DNA of 61,213 nt from a candidate division BRC1 bacterium HGW-BRC1-1 (GTDB lineage: Bacteria > Sumerlaeota > Sumerlaeia > Sumerlaeales > Sumerlaeaceae), in assembly GCA_002842095.1 (NCBI GenBank), contig PHCB01000015.1:1-61213 (forward strand), given 5' to 3'. Shown in pieces: positions 41,551-50,730 of this stretch. The notes below the pieces were generated by a model. The model did no database searches and was not told the DNA's origin. It saw only the letters and a list, made by a program, of their open reading frames with translations. The position numbers and the translations under genes were made by a program. How positions within the stretch are numbered: position 1 is the stretch's first letter; each line of letters starts with the position of its first letter.

Positions 41551-41898
41551 TAAGCAGGCTTTTTGCCCGCGGCTCGGGCTGAGTGTGGAGGGAGCGCAGC
41601 GACTGGAACCCCGGGTAAGCCGTTAAACATACCCCGTCCCGAAGGGCCGGGGGAAGACATTTGCTGGATCAGAAAAAAGCGAGGCCTGTGAACCAGACAA
41701 GAACGTTCTTGCAGGGGCGATTCACGAAACACCTTTGAGTATAGCCGCTCAAAACCAGAACTGTCCGTACTGTTTTTTTAGCGAAACGTGATTTTTTGAT
41801 GCGATTTTTTGGAAAAAACATCTTTTTTTAGAAACTCGCGATAAAAGGTATCAGGTTTATTCGCCGACTAAGACTGCTTCCCTGCCTGCTGCTCGGGT
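41551..41898. other. Intergenic region without genes
   Basis: About 350 nt between convergent gltA and dnaN. It becomes AT-rich with several T-runs (41776-41830), which could serve as termination or unstructured spacer sequence. No ORF or clear hairpin supported. Confidence 0.35.
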
Positions 41899-43092
41899 CT
41901 ACTCCTCCACGGCGTTTTCGTCGTCGTAGCTTTCCTCGTCGTCATCGGGGTCTTCGGCGCGGTTGCGGATTGGGTTGTCGCGCAGGTCCTGCTGTTTGAT
42001 GGGCATGACGAGATAGTAGTTGTCCGTCGCGTCCACGCCGCAGAAGACGGCGGGGGTGGCGATCTGGTTTACGCGCAGCGAGATGGAGTCGCTGTCGATG
42101 GCCTTCAGGGCCTCCTGCACGAACTTGTAATTGAACACCATGCGGAAATCGTCGCCGTTTACCTCGGCTGGGATTTCGTCGCTCAGGGTGCCGCGGTCCG
42201 TACTTTCCGACTCCACCGTCACGGTGTCACCGTGGAAGTGCATCGTTACCGACAGGCTCTTCATGTCGCTCATGACGGCGGCGCGGCGGATGGCAACCAG
42301 CATGGCTGGTTTTTGGAAAATAAGATCGCGGGCGAAGCGCTTGGGCACCACGGCCTCAAAATTCGGGTAAGTGGCTTCAATCACGTTCGAGGCGATAAGG
42401 ATGTTGCCGACCTGAAAAGAGACCTGCTTTTCGTTCAACGCCACGGTGACGTTGCCTTCATCGCCAAGGATTTTCACAAGCTCCTGCAGCAGCTTGTGGT
42501 GGATGATGAAGCTCATATCCTTGGGGGCAAATTCGCTCTGCACCGACTCGCTGGCGAAGGCCAGAATTTTGCCGTCGGTGGCCACGGTTTCCAAGAGGCC
42601 GTCGCGGAATTTGAAGAGCGCACCCACGAGGGCCTTGCGGGGGTCGCGGGTCGGTATGGCGAATAGCACCTTTTCGATGAGTCGCTTGAGTTGACGCTGG
42701 GCGAGGTCGAAGGTGACGTCCGGGTCGATGTCGTTTACACGGGGGAAATCACGGGCGGGCATACAGGCCAGTTCGGCGTGCATCCCCGCGCAGGTCATGG
42801 ATGCGCCGCGTTCGCGGGCCTCCAGGATCATCTCGCCGTCTTCGGGCAGTTCGCGCACAAGGTCGCCGAAGGTCTTGGCCGGCAGTGCCACGGTGCCTTT
42901 GCGCGTCACCTCGGCGGGCACTTCAATCTTGATGCGGGTCTCAAAGTCGGTGGCGAACAGGGTCACCACGTTCTCGTGTTCGGTCGAAATGAGCACGTTG
43001 CTCAGGATGGGAAGCGAGCTTTGAGGATTCGCCACGCTCTGCACGAGGGTGGTGGCAAAGCTGAGGTCGGATGGTTTGAACTTTACGCGCAT
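41899..43092 (-). CDS. dnaN: DNA polymerase III beta subunit (sliding clamp) with acidic C-terminal tail
   Basis: 397 residues from the ATG at 43092 (MRVKFKPSDLSFATTLVQSV). The ring-shaped processivity clamp; three repeated domains of ~120 residues each are intact, with 'PILSNVLIST', 'ARDFPRVNDID' and the closing 'DNYYLVMPIK'. In normal clamps the chain ends at this MPxR/K motif, which borders the peptide-binding pocket for polymerase and other clients. Here ~31 more residues follow, ending 'EDPDDDEESYDDENAVEE'. The gene is not beside dnaA or recF. Function firm; the tail is unusual. Confidence 0.95.
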   Translation of the reverse strand: MRVKFKPSDLSFATTLVQSVANPQSSLPILSNVLISTEHENVVTLFATDFETRIKIEVPAEVTRKGTVALPAKTFGDLVRELPEDGEMILEARERGASMTCAGMHAELACMPARDFPRVNDIDPDVTFDLAQRQLKRLIEKVLFAIPTRDPRKALVGALFKFRDGLLETVATDGKILAFASESVQSEFAPKDMSFIIHHKLLQELVKILGDEGNVTVALNEKQVSFQVGNILIASNVIEATYPNFEAVVPKRFARDLIFQKPAMLVAIRRAAVMSDMKSLSVTMHFHGDTVTVESESTDRGTLSDEIPAEVNGDDFRMVFNYKFVQEALKAIDSDSISLRVNQIATPAVFCGVDATDNYYLVMPIKQQDLRDNPIRNRAEDPDDDEESYDDENAVEE

Positions 43093-43238
43093 GAGAATGA
43101 AAAGGCTCCTTTTAACCGGTGGCGGGAGACACAACCGGGCGTCGTTTTGCTGCTGCAAACGACGTTCTTGATCAGTTGAAGACGTTGTTCCGAAGGGGTG
43201 GACGGTGCAAGGGAAAAACGGGGGGCAGACGGGAGGGA

Positions 43239-43285
43239 AATGGACGGGATGGACTCTATGGACGAAATGGACTTAATGGACAGCG
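43239..43285 (+). repeat. 9-bp-period (ATGGACNNN)n repeat
   Basis: ATGGACGGG, ATGGACTCT, ATGGACGAA, ATGGACTTA, ATGGACAGC: five exact ATGGAC cores at 9-bp intervals, between dnaN and the next minus-strand gene. Confidence 0.85.
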
Positions 43286-43322
43286 GGAGTGCCATGAAGC
43301 GCGGGTGAGCAATATGAAGCGG

Positions 43323-43745
43323 TTAAAACTTCTTCCTGGCGGCTTCCCATGCTTCCTTCATGCGGTCGGAGGCTTTCTCGGCGCCTTCGCGGAGGTCGCC
43401 GGCGGCCAGGCTGACGGAGGTTGAAAAATCGTTGAACTGCACCGCAGCCTCTCCGGCCCGTTCCCGGGCGCGGGCCACCTTGGCGTTCACCACTTCCAGC
43501 TTCTCGCGCACCACCACCAACCCGCTGCTGGTGAATTCGTCCACCTGATCGCGCACATAATACGCCGTCGCGGTGGTTGCCTCCCATGCCTTGTCGGTGG
43601 CGTAGTTGCGACCCGCCGACCAGCTTTCCTCGGTCAGATCCAGCACTTTCTGGGCGTTGGAATTTCCACGCTGGGCGTCTTCCTCCACGCAGCTTTTCAG
43701 CATGGACAGCACGATGACCGCGAAAAGAAGAGCGGGCGATTTCAC
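43323..43745 (-). CDS. Membrane-anchored or lipoprotein-like coiled-coil protein
   Basis: 140 residues from the GTG at 43745, which overlaps the mqnC stop (GTGA). It begins with a hydrophobic segment 'KSPALLFAVIVLSMLKSC'; the LKSC could be a poor lipobox. The rest is charged and helical ('VVREKLEVVNAKVARARERA', 'AAGDLREGAEKASDRMKEAW'), indicating a coiled coil. No known family. Translational coupling to mqnC need not mean a quinone role; it could be a small envelope protein carried on the same transcript. Confidence 0.6.
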   Translation of the reverse strand: MKSPALLFAVIVLSMLKSCVEEDAQRGNSNAQKVLDLTEESWSAGRNYATDKAWEATTATAYYVRDQVDEFTSSGLVVVREKLEVVNAKVARARERAGEAAVQFNDFSTSVSLAAGDLREGAEKASDRMKEAWEAARKKF

Positions 43746-44890
43746 GGCGCAGATGCCTGTTGCGCTGCGCCTGCCACCGGGGCGGGTGCGTCGTTGCTGC
43801 CCTCCAGCGTGGTGCGGCGGGGTTTGTCGGTGTCGTCGTAAAAGAAGTTGCGGCGGCGCGGTTCCATGCCGGCCTCGCGCACGAGGCGTTCGATTTCCCC
43901 GGCGTTCATCGTGAAGGTCGTGCCCACGGCGCTCACCACGTTTTCCTCGATCATCGTGCTGCCCATGTCGTTGCACCCGTGGATGAGGCTCAGCTGCCCC
44001 ACCTTGCCGCCCTGGGTGACCCACGAGCTTTGGATGTTGTCGATGTTATCCAGAAAAATGCGGGCGATGGCGGTGGTCTTCAGATAGTCGAAGGAGCCCG
44101 AAGTCTCGCATTGCAGCGGCAGTTCGGGCGATTGCTGGTACGTCCAATCGATGAACGCCGTCAGCACGCCGGTGTCGTCCTGCAATTCGCGCACACGCAG
44201 CAGATGCTCCACGCGCTCTTCCAGCGTTTCGATGTGACCGAACATCATGGTGGCGGTCGAGCGCATCCCCACCTCGGCGGCTGCCCGCATCACGTCGAGC
44301 CACTCCTCGGTCAGAGCCTTGTTGCGCGTGATGGCGCGGCGCACACGGTCCACCAGAATCTCGCCGCCGCCCCCTGGCAGCGAGTCGAGCCCCGCCGCAG
44401 CCAGACGGCGCAGCACGTCGGTCAGGGTCATGCGGTTGATCTTCGCAAACCAGTGAATCTCGGGCGGAGAAAACGCGTGAAGGTGGATGCCGTACTTTGT
44501 TTTCAGGTGACTCAGCATCTGCTCGTACCAGTCGAGCTTGAACTGCGGGTGCAGGCCGCCTTGCAGAAGAATCTGGTGGCCGCCCAGCGCAATCGTTTCC
44601 TCCACCTTGAGGTCGATCTCTTCCTGCGGAAGCACATAGGCGCGCTCGGCGTCGCCCCACTTGGCGTAGAAGCCGCAGAAATCGCAGTCGGCGGCGCAGA
44701 TGTTCGAGTAGTTAATGTTGCGCTCGATGATGTACGTGGCCACGGGGTCGGGGTGCTTGCGCAGGCGCACGGCATGGGCAGCCGCACCGATGGCCGGCAG
44801 GTCGTTGGAACGAAACAATTCCAGCGCATCGGTGGGGGTGATGCGCTGGCCCTCGCGCGCTTTTTCAAGAACGGGATAAATGCCGGTCAT
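43742..44890 (-). CDS. mqnC: Cyclic dehypoxanthinyl futalosine synthase (radical SAM)
   Basis: 382 residues from the ATG at 44890. Radical SAM cyclase of the futalosine pathway of menaquinone synthesis. The [4Fe-4S]/SAM motif is 'CAADCDFCGFYAKWGD' (CxxxCxxC), followed by 'LLQGGLHPQF', 'HAFSPPEIHWF', 'AAGLDSLPGGGGEILVDRVR' and 'TATMMFGHIET', all typical of MqnC rather than MqnE or CofH. The other mqn genes are not in the window. It shows that the organism makes menaquinone, relevant to the quinol-linked operon at 32.5-40 kb. Downstream neighbour overlaps by 4 nt. Confidence 0.9.
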   Translation of the reverse strand: MTGIYPVLEKAREGQRITPTDALELFRSNDLPAIGAAAHAVRLRKHPDPVATYIIERNINYSNICAADCDFCGFYAKWGDAERAYVLPQEEIDLKVEETIALGGHQILLQGGLHPQFKLDWYEQMLSHLKTKYGIHLHAFSPPEIHWFAKINRMTLTDVLRRLAAAGLDSLPGGGGEILVDRVRRAITRNKALTEEWLDVMRAAAEVGMRSTATMMFGHIETLEERVEHLLRVRELQDDTGVLTAFIDWTYQQSPELPLQCETSGSFDYLKTTAIARIFLDNIDNIQSSWVTQGGKVGQLSLIHGCNDMGSTMIEENVVSAVGTTFTMNAGEIERLVREAGMEPRRRNFFYDDTDKPRRTTLEGSNDAPAPVAGAAQQASAP

Positions 44891-44974
44891 AGTTGGTCGG
44901 GGTGAAACCTCGCTCGTTTGGTCGCGGTGGCGCGGCCTGATGCTTGAAAAGTAGTTTGTTGGGCGAGGCAAATT

Positions 44975-45009
44975 CGCCGCCCGCGGTGGTTGAAGGCACG
45001 CGGGCGGCG
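44975..45009 (-). terminator. Hairpin after acs (probable terminator)
   Basis: CGCCGCCCGCG (44975-44985) and CGCGGGCGGCG (44999-45009) form a perfect 11-bp stem just past the acs stop on the minus strand; the following AATTTG tract is only weakly T-rich. Confidence 0.6.
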
Positions 45010-45028
45010 ACCAGAGGTGTTGCGTGTG

Positions 45029-46987
45029 CTATTCGTTTTCCTCGCGCAGCTTCGTCAACACGCTGTAATCTTCCAGCGTTGACACGTCGCCCACGCTTTC
45101 CTGACCTGATGCGATGTCGCGCAGCAGGCGGCGCATGATCTTGCCGCTGCGGGTCTTCGGCAGCGACTCGGTGAAGCGGATGTCGTCGGGCTTGGCCAGC
45201 GCGCCGATTTCCTTGCCCACGTGCTCACGCAGCTCGCGGCGCAGTTCCTCGGATATGTCCGTGCCCATTTCCAGACTGACGAACGCGCAGATTGCCTGAC
45301 CTTTGATGTCGTCGGGGCGGCCCACCACGGCGGCCTCGGCCACGGCGGGGTGGCTCACCAGCGCGCTCTCCACCTCCATGGTGCCCAGGCGGTGACCGCT
45401 CACGTTGATCACGTCATCCACGCGACCCATGATCCAGTAGTAGCCGTCCTCGTCGCGGCGTGCGCCGTCGCCCGTGAAGTAGAGGCCCGGGAACTCGCTG
45501 AAGTACTGCTTCTCGAATCGTTCCGGGTCGCCGTAAATGGTGCGCATGATGCTCGGCCATGGCTGGCGGATGATGAGGTAACCGCCCGTATTGGGGGGCT
45601 GGGTTTCGCCCTCGCGGTTCACGATGTCGGGCACCACACCGAAGAACGGTTTCGTGCCGCTGCCCGGTTTGGTGGGGGTGACGCCCGGCATGGGCGCGAT
45701 CATGATGGAGCCGGTTTCCGTCTGCCACCAGGTGTCCACGATGGGGCAATTGCTGTGGCCGATGACCTTGTGGTACCACATCCACGCCTCGGGGTTGATG
45801 GGCTCGCCCACCGTGCCCAGCAGGCGCAGCGAGCGCAGGCTGTGGCGACGGGGCCATTGCTCGCCCCATTTGATGAAGCTGCGAATGGCCGTGGGGGCCG
45901 TGTAGAAGATGTTCACCTGATGGCGGTCGATCATCGACCAGAAGCGGTCGGCCCGAGGATGGTTGGGCGCGCCCTCGTACATGACCGTCGTGGCGCCGTT
46001 GCTCAGGATGCCGTACAGCACATAGCTGTGGCCGGTCACCCAGCCCACGTCGGCGGTGCACCAGTAGGTGTCCTCTTCCTTCAGGTCGAAGATGTACTTG
46101 GCGCTCACGTGGCAGCCCAGCAGATAGCCGGCGGTGCTGTGCACCACGCCCTTGGGCTTGCCGGTGGTGCCGCTGGTGTAAAGGATGTAGAGCGGATGTT
46201 CGCTGTCCAGCGGCACCGGCGGGCAGTTGGCGCTGGCCGTCTCCATCAGCTCGTGGTACCAGTGGTCGCGGCCATACTCGAAGTGAACCTGCTGGCCCGT
46301 GCGGCGCACGATGACGACGTCCGTCACCGAGGGGGTGCCGAGCAGTGCGTCGTCCACGTTTTGCTTCAGGGGCACAATGTTACCGCGACGGAAACCGCCG
46401 TCGGCCGTGATGACCACCTTGCACTGGGCGTCGTTAATGCGGTCCTTCAGGGCCTCGGCGCTGAAGCCGCCGAACACCACGCCGTGGGTGGCGCCGATGC
46501 GGGCGCAGGCCAGCATGGCCACGGCCGCCTCGGGGATGAGGGGCATGTAGATGGCCACGCGGTCGCCGGAGTTGACGCCCAGTTCGCGCAGCACGTTGGA
46601 AAATTTCTGCACCTCGTAGAGCAACTGCTGATAGGTGAGCGTGCGCACGTCGCCGGGCTCGCCCTCCCAGATGATGGCCGCCTTGTTCTTGCGCCAGGTC
46701 TTTACGTGGCGGTCGAGGCAGTTGTAAGCTAGATTAATTTTTCCGCCCACGAACCACTTGGCGAAAGGCGGGTTCCACTCAAGGACGGTCTCCCATTTTT
46801 GAAACCAGTCGAGTTCCTTTTCCGCCAGATCGGCCCAAAACCCCTCGGGGTCTTCGATGGACCGCTTATACATCTCGTCGTATTCCTCGGACGAGGAGAT
46901 GTTAGCCTGCTTAACAAACGCCTCCGGCGGAGGAAACTTCCGGTGCTCGCGCAGCACCGTGGTAATGTTATCGTGGGATGAGGTCAT
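45029..46987 (-). CDS. acs: Acetyl-CoA synthetase (AMP-forming)
   Basis: 652 residues, normal length. Activates acetate to acetyl-CoA via acetyl-AMP; cytosolic. Features: N-terminal ACS domain '[20 protein letters not shown]', P-loop '[16 protein letters not shown]', '[16 protein letters not shown]', '[16 protein letters not shown]' and the C-terminal '[15 protein letters not shown]' whose Lys is the regulatory acetylation/catalytic residue in this family. It lies upstream of mqnC on the same strand but with a hairpin between them. Works with gltA to allow acetate use. Confidence 0.96.
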   Translation of the reverse strand: MTSSHDNITTVLREHRKFPPPEAFVKQANISSSEEYDEMYKRSIEDPEGFWADLAEKELDWFQKWETVLEWNPPFAKWFVGGKINLAYNCLDRHVKTWRKNKAAIIWEGEPGDVRTLTYQQLLYEVQKFSNVLRELGVNSGDRVAIYMPLIPEAAVAMLACARIGATHGVVFGGFSAEALKDRINDAQCKVVITADGGFRRGNIVPLKQNVDDALLGTPSVTDVVIVRRTGQQVHFEYGRDHWYHELMETASANCPPVPLDSEHPLYILYTSGTTGKPKGVVHSTAGYLLGCHVSAKYIFDLKEEDTYWCTADVGWVTGHSYVLYGILSNGATTVMYEGAPNHPRADRFWSMIDRHQVNIFYTAPTAIRSFIKWGEQWPRRHSLRSLRLLGTVGEPINPEAWMWYHKVIGHSNCPIVDTWWQTETGSIMIAPMPGVTPTKPGSGTKPFFGVVPDIVNREGETQPPNTGGYLIIRQPWPSIMRTIYGDPERFEKQYFSEFPGLYFTGDGARRDEDGYYWIMGRVDDVINVSGHRLGTMEVESALVSHPAVAEAAVVGRPDDIKGQAICAFVSLEMGTDISEELRRELREHVGKEIGALAKPDDIRFTESLPKTRSGKIMRRLLRDIASGQESVGDVSTLEDYSVLTKLREENE

Positions 46988-47046
46988 GGTTGGCTCCGTG
47001 GGTGAATTGGGACAGATTCAGGACTATTAAAGAAGGAAAGCCAAGC

Positions 47047-47083
47047 AAAAACCACTAATGAACGCCAATGAACGCGAATGATT
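47047..47083 (+). repeat. AATGAACGC-type repeat, left inverted copy
   Basis: Core ACTAATGAACGCCAATGAAC followed by GCGAATGATTTTT. The reverse-complement partner is at 47211-47249. Confidence 0.8.
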
Positions 47084-47210
47084 TTTGAGGGGGGAGGGAG
47101 GGGAATTAATTGAAATCTGCCCTTGAAGGATAAGGTTTTTTTTCAACCTCAGTCAGTGAGGATTATTGGATTAAAGGGGAAGAGGATGCTGCTGATGACC
47201 TTTATTAAAA

Positions 47211-47249
47211 TTATTATTCGCGTTCATTTGCGTGCATTGGTGGTTAAAA
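47211..47249 (-). repeat. AATGAACGC-type repeat, right inverted copy
   Basis: Core ATTCGCGTTCATTTGCGTGC followed by ATTGGTGGTTAAA, the reverse complement of the 47.05 kb copy with a few mismatches; it ends at the start codon of the broken nuclease gene. Confidence 0.8.
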
Positions 47250-47659
47250 ATGTTTGAGAGAGAGCTGATTTTTAAGGAAGAGGTTTTCGCGATTGTGGGG
47301 GCGGCGATGGAGGTTTGTAACGAGTTGGGGGCCGGGTTCCATGAGCCGGTTTATCAGGAGACCATGGAACGGAACTGCTCGCGCGGAAGGTTCCGTTTGT
47401 GGCCCAGCAACCGTTGGATATTTGTTACAAGGGGCAGTTGCTCACCAAGCATTATTGCCCGGATTTGATCTGTTTCGACAAGGTGGTTGTGGAGATCAAG
47501 GCGATCAAACAACTCACCTCGGCGGATGAGGGGCAGCTTTTAAACTACCTGAAAGCCAGTGGCAAGACCGTGGGTGTGTTGATCAATTTTGGCTCACCGC
47601 GATTGGAGTGGAAACGTATGGTTTTTACCCCGAGCAATAGTTCTGGCATGAAGGATTGA
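47250..47659 (+). pseudogene. GxxExxxY/PDDEXK_3-family protein, frameshifted
   Basis: The ATG at 47250 starts 'MFERELIFKEEVFAIVGAAM' then 'ELGAGFHEPVYQETMER', the family N-terminus. At 47370-47374 the frame breaks: restoring one G after CGG gives 'MERELLARKVPFVAQQPL', which runs on in the +2 frame through 'KHYCPDLICFDKVVVEIKAI' (PDDEXK-like D...ExK core) and 'VGVLINFGSPRLEWKRMVF' to the stop at 47659. So a single-base deletion separates two otherwise intact halves of a ~135-residue protein. It may be a pseudogene, a sequencing error or, less likely, a programmed frameshift. Inverted short repeats precede it. Confidence 0.8.
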
Positions 47660-47807
47660 ATGTGGTCAGCTTCGATTTTTGAAGAACCATGATGGAGTAA
47701 ATCCGTCGATCTAAAAAACCGTCATTCTTCTGGTCCGGTATTTTTTCACACTTGCTCTTTATTGTCGCGCGTTATCGACTATTAGTGGATATAGGGAAAC
47801 TTATCTT

Positions 47808-49460
47808 ATGCGAAATATATTGTTGGGAGTTTTTCTGGCTATGAGTCTTTCACCTAATGTTGATGCTGTTGCGGCGGGAGAGTTTTCGGAGACTGGAGTG
47901 GTTCCGTTGCCGTCATCGGTGTACTGGAGATGTACGCTGGGGTTGAAAGCGGAGCTGTCAGCTATTTCTTCGCAAACGAAACTATTGTTTGTTCCCGGGG
48001 TAAAGGGCGCATCGGAGGCGGCGGCGGATCTGGCGGAAAAGTTGGCGCGGGATGGTGGGCCGAAACTTACACCGGCTGAAGCGCCAGAGGGGAAAACCCA
48101 CGCCGATATCGATGAGATCCTTTTCGTTTCTGCCGAGGGCTTAAAAAAAGAGGGTTACAGGCTGCATGCGGCGGCGGGTGTGACGATGGAAGCGGGCGAC
48201 CCTGCGGGACATTTTTATGCGGTGCAGACACTGCTGCAGTTGTTGAACCCGACGGGGGAAAAGGGTGCCTTAAAGCCATTGCGCGCAGGTTTGCATATAA
48301 CCGATGAGCCGCGTTTCGCCTGGCGTGGTATGATGCTCGATTGCTGCCGCCATTTCTTTACGGTGGACGAGGTCAAGGAAGTCATCGACATGATGGCGTC
48401 CCTGAAGCTGAACGTCTTCCACTGGCATTTGACCGAGGATCAGGCGTGGCGGATCGAGATTAAAAAGTATCCCGAACTGACCGAAAAGGGCGCGTGGCGC
48501 GAGGGGGTCGGGTTTGGCCTGCCCACCACGTCGACCACCCACTACCGCGCCAGCGACGGTCAGTACGGCGGTTTCTACACGCAGGACGACGTGCGCGATG
48601 TGATCGCCTACGCGGCGGCGCGGCACATCACGGTCGTGCCCGAGATTGAAATGCCCGGCCACGCCACGGCGGCGCTGACGGTGTACCCGAAGCTTGGTTG
48701 CACCGGCGGGCCCTACGAGATGATGCAGAAGGGCGGCGTTTTCAAAGAGGTGTATTGCGCGGGCAACGATGAGACGATCGCGTTTCTGAAGGACGTGCTC
48801 GACGAGGTGAGCGAACTGTTCCCGTCGCAGTTCATCCACGTGGGCGGCGACGAATGCCCCAAGGACCGTTGGACGTCGTGCTCCAAGTGCCAGGGGCGCA
48901 TCAAGGCCGAGGGACTGAAGGACGAGCACGAACTGCAAAGCTGGGTGATGCGCACGATGGAGAAGCATCTGTCGGCCAAGGGCAAGCGGCTGCTGGGTTG
49001 GGACGAAATCCTTGAGGGCGGCCTGCCCCCCGGCGCCACGGTGATGAGCTGGCGCGGAATGAAGGGCGGCATCGCCGCCGCCGACAGCGGCCACGACGTG
49101 GTGATGAGCCCGACCACACATTGCTACTTCGATTATTATCAGTCGGAGGACAAGGACAGGGAACCGAAAGCCATCGGCGGCTTCCTGCCTCTGGAGAAGG
49201 TTTACGAACTGGACCCGGTGACGACGGCCATCGCGGAGAACAAGCGCCATCACGTGCTGGGAGCGCAGGCAAATTTGTGGACCGAGTACATCCCCAACGC
49301 AGGGCAGATGCAGTACATGATAGCGCCGCGGATCGCGGCCTTGGCCGAGGTAGTGTGGACGCCGCAGGAGAAGCGTGACTGGCCCGATTTCCGCATGCGG
49401 CTTGCCGCGCAGCTCAAGCGGTTCGAGGCGCGAGGGTTTAACTACCGCAAACCGGAGTGA
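47808..49460 (+). CDS. Secreted beta-N-acetylhexosaminidase (GH20), copy 1
   Basis: 550 residues with a signal peptide (MRNILLGVFLAMSLSPNVDA). N-terminal GH20b domain (~30-165), then the catalytic TIM barrel. The catalytic pair is D348-E349 in 'FIHVGGDECPK', which stabilises the oxazolinium intermediate and protonates the glycosidic bond. Also 'AWRGMMLDCCRHFF', 'NVFHWHLTEDQAWRIE' and 'VVPEIEMPGHATAAL'. Removes terminal GlcNAc or GalNAc from chitin oligomers or glycans in the periplasm or outside. A second GH20 gene lies 6 kb downstream. No operon partner. Confidence 0.94.
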   Translation: MRNILLGVFLAMSLSPNVDAVAAGEFSETGVVPLPSSVYWRCTLGLKAELSAISSQTKLLFVPGVKGASEAAADLAEKLARDGGPKLTPAEAPEGKTHADIDEILFVSAEGLKKEGYRLHAAAGVTMEAGDPAGHFYAVQTLLQLLNPTGEKGALKPLRAGLHITDEPRFAWRGMMLDCCRHFFTVDEVKEVIDMMASLKLNVFHWHLTEDQAWRIEIKKYPELTEKGAWREGVGFGLPTTSTTHYRASDGQYGGFYTQDDVRDVIAYAAARHITVVPEIEMPGHATAALTVYPKLGCTGGPYEMMQKGGVFKEVYCAGNDETIAFLKDVLDEVSELFPSQFIHVGGDECPKDRWTSCSKCQGRIKAEGLKDEHELQSWVMRTMEKHLSAKGKRLLGWDEILEGGLPPGATVMSWRGMKGGIAAADSGHDVVMSPTTHCYFDYYQSEDKDREPKAIGGFLPLEKVYELDPVTTAIAENKRHHVLGAQANLWTEYIPNAGQMQYMIAPRIAALAEVVWTPQEKRDWPDFRMRLAAQLKRFEARGFNYRKPE

Positions 49461-49472
49461 GAAGCTGAATGG

Positions 49473-49580
49473 GAATTATGGGAGGGATGGGAATTATGAA
49501 AACCAAACTTGCCAAACTTCGCGTGCTTCTCATTTCTCCCATTCTTCTCATTCTTCCCATCCCTCCCATCGCCTCCCATT
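49473..49580. repeat. 9-bp-period (ATGGGANNN)n repeats in inverted arrangement
   Basis: Plus-orientation units ATGGGAATT, ATGGGAGGG, ATGGGAATT lie at ~49470-49500; at ~49530-49580 the reverse complement runs CCCATTCTTCT... to CCCATCCCTCCCATCGCC. The two arms can pair across a ~35-nt spacer. Confidence 0.75.
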
Positions 49581-49642
49581 GACAACTCTGGCGTGTTCGC
49601 GGTTAGCTGTGCCTACCAAATTGCGCTGGAAAGGCTTTTGCT

Positions 49643-50698
49643 ATGTCCAACTCACCGTCGGTTTTTCGCTGGGGGATTCTCGGCACTGGGAACATCGCCC
49701 ATCAGTTTGCCAGGGCGCTGACGGATCTGCCGGGGCATCGGCTTCAGGCGGTGGGGTCTCGGTCGGCGGAAAAGGCCCGCGCCTTTGCCGACGAGTTCGC
49801 CCACGCCGACCAGGATAACGTGCGCGCCCATGCCAGTTACGAGGACCTCGCGCGCGACCAGGATAACGTGCGCGCCCATGCCAGTTACGAGGACCTCGCG
49901 CGCGACCCCGAGGTGGATGCCATTTACATCGCCACGCCGCACCCGGCCCACGCGCCCAATGCGCTCATGTGTTTACTTTACGGTAAGCATCTGCTGGTGG
50001 AGAAGCCCTTCACGCTGAACGCGCAGGAGGCCGAGGCGATCATCCTCACGGCCCGCGACAAGGGGCTGTTCGTGATGGAAGCCATGTGGACGCGTTTCTT
50101 TCCGTTGATGGACCGCGTGCGTGAAATGATCCGCGACGGCGCCATCGGCGAGCCGCGTATGTTGCAGGCGGATTTCGGTTATCGCAGCGACAAAGGCCCC
50201 GAGCACCGCCATCTGAACCGCAAGCTGGGCGGCGGCGCGCTGCTGGATGTGGGCGTATACCCGTTGTCGCTGGCACACATGTTGTTTGGTCCGCCCGAAA
50301 AGGTGGCGGGTGTGGCGCACATGGGGGTCACCGGGGTGGATGAAGAAGCGGCCATCACCACGTTGCATGAAGACGGACGCATCGCTTGCCTGACCACGGC
50401 GGTGGTGCTGCGGACGCCTCAGGAGGCGCACATTCTGGGCACGGCTGGGCGTTTGCGCATCCATGCCAACTGGTGGCAACCGAAGGCGATGACGCTGACC
50501 CGGGCCGACGGCAGCGAGGAACTGATCGAGGTGCCCTACGAGGGCAACGGATATCGCTATGAGGCGGAAGAAGCGGCGCGATGCATCCGGGCAGGTATGC
50601 TGGAAAGCCCCCTCATGACGTTGCAGGAAACGCTGGATCTTATGCGCACGATGGACACGCTGCGGGCGTCGTGGGGGCTGAAGTATCCGGGAGAGTGA
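49643..50698 (+). CDS. Gfo/Idh/MocA-family oxidoreductase with internal 48-bp duplication
   Basis: 351 residues. N-terminal Rossmann fold with 'WGILGTGNIAHQFARAL', 'EKP' in 'HLLVEKPFTLNAQEAE', and the C-terminal beta-sheet domain 'GGGALLDVGVYPLSLAHMLF', as in glucose-fructose oxidoreductase and trans-dihydrodiol dehydrogenase relatives. NAD(P)-dependent oxidation or reduction of a sugar; substrate unknown. Residues ~56-87 contain the 16-residue block 'DQDNVRAHASYEDLAR' twice in a row, encoded by an exact 48-bp direct repeat (49808-49855, 49856-49903). Normal relatives have one copy between beta-strands of the Rossmann fold. Confidence 0.9.
   Translation: MSNSPSVFRWGILGTGNIAHQFARALTDLPGHRLQAVGSRSAEKARAFADEFAHADQDNVRAHASYEDLARDQDNVRAHASYEDLARDPEVDAIYIATPHPAHAPNALMCLLYGKHLLVEKPFTLNAQEAEAIILTARDKGLFVMEAMWTRFFPLMDRVREMIRDGAIGEPRMLQADFGYRSDKGPEHRHLNRKLGGGALLDVGVYPLSLAHMLFGPPEKVAGVAHMGVTGVDEEAAITTLHEDGRIACLTTAVVLRTPQEAHILGTAGRLRIHANWWQPKAMTLTRADGSEELIEVPYEGNGYRYEAEEAARCIRAGMLESPLMTLQETLDLMRTMDTLRASWGLKYPGE
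49808..49903 (+). repeat. Exact 48-bp tandem duplication inside a gene
   Basis: 49808-49855 and 49856-49903 are identical (each starting GACCAGGATAACGTGCGCGC); length is a multiple of three so the frame is kept. Confidence 0.97.
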
Positions 50699-50730
50699 CG
50701 GGGAGGGAGGTCGTCCACGCCCGTCCGATC

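Noticed and set aside
45221-46732. 503-codon plus-strand open frame
   Set aside because: Antisense to acs, Ala/His/Val-rich, no motif.
47047-47249. CRISPR-like repeat pair
   Set aside because: Only two copies, in inverted orientation, with mismatches and no regular spacers or cas genes.
49643-49903. Reading the 48-bp duplication as a true family feature
   Set aside because: The two copies are base-for-base identical, so an ancient conserved repeat is very unlikely.
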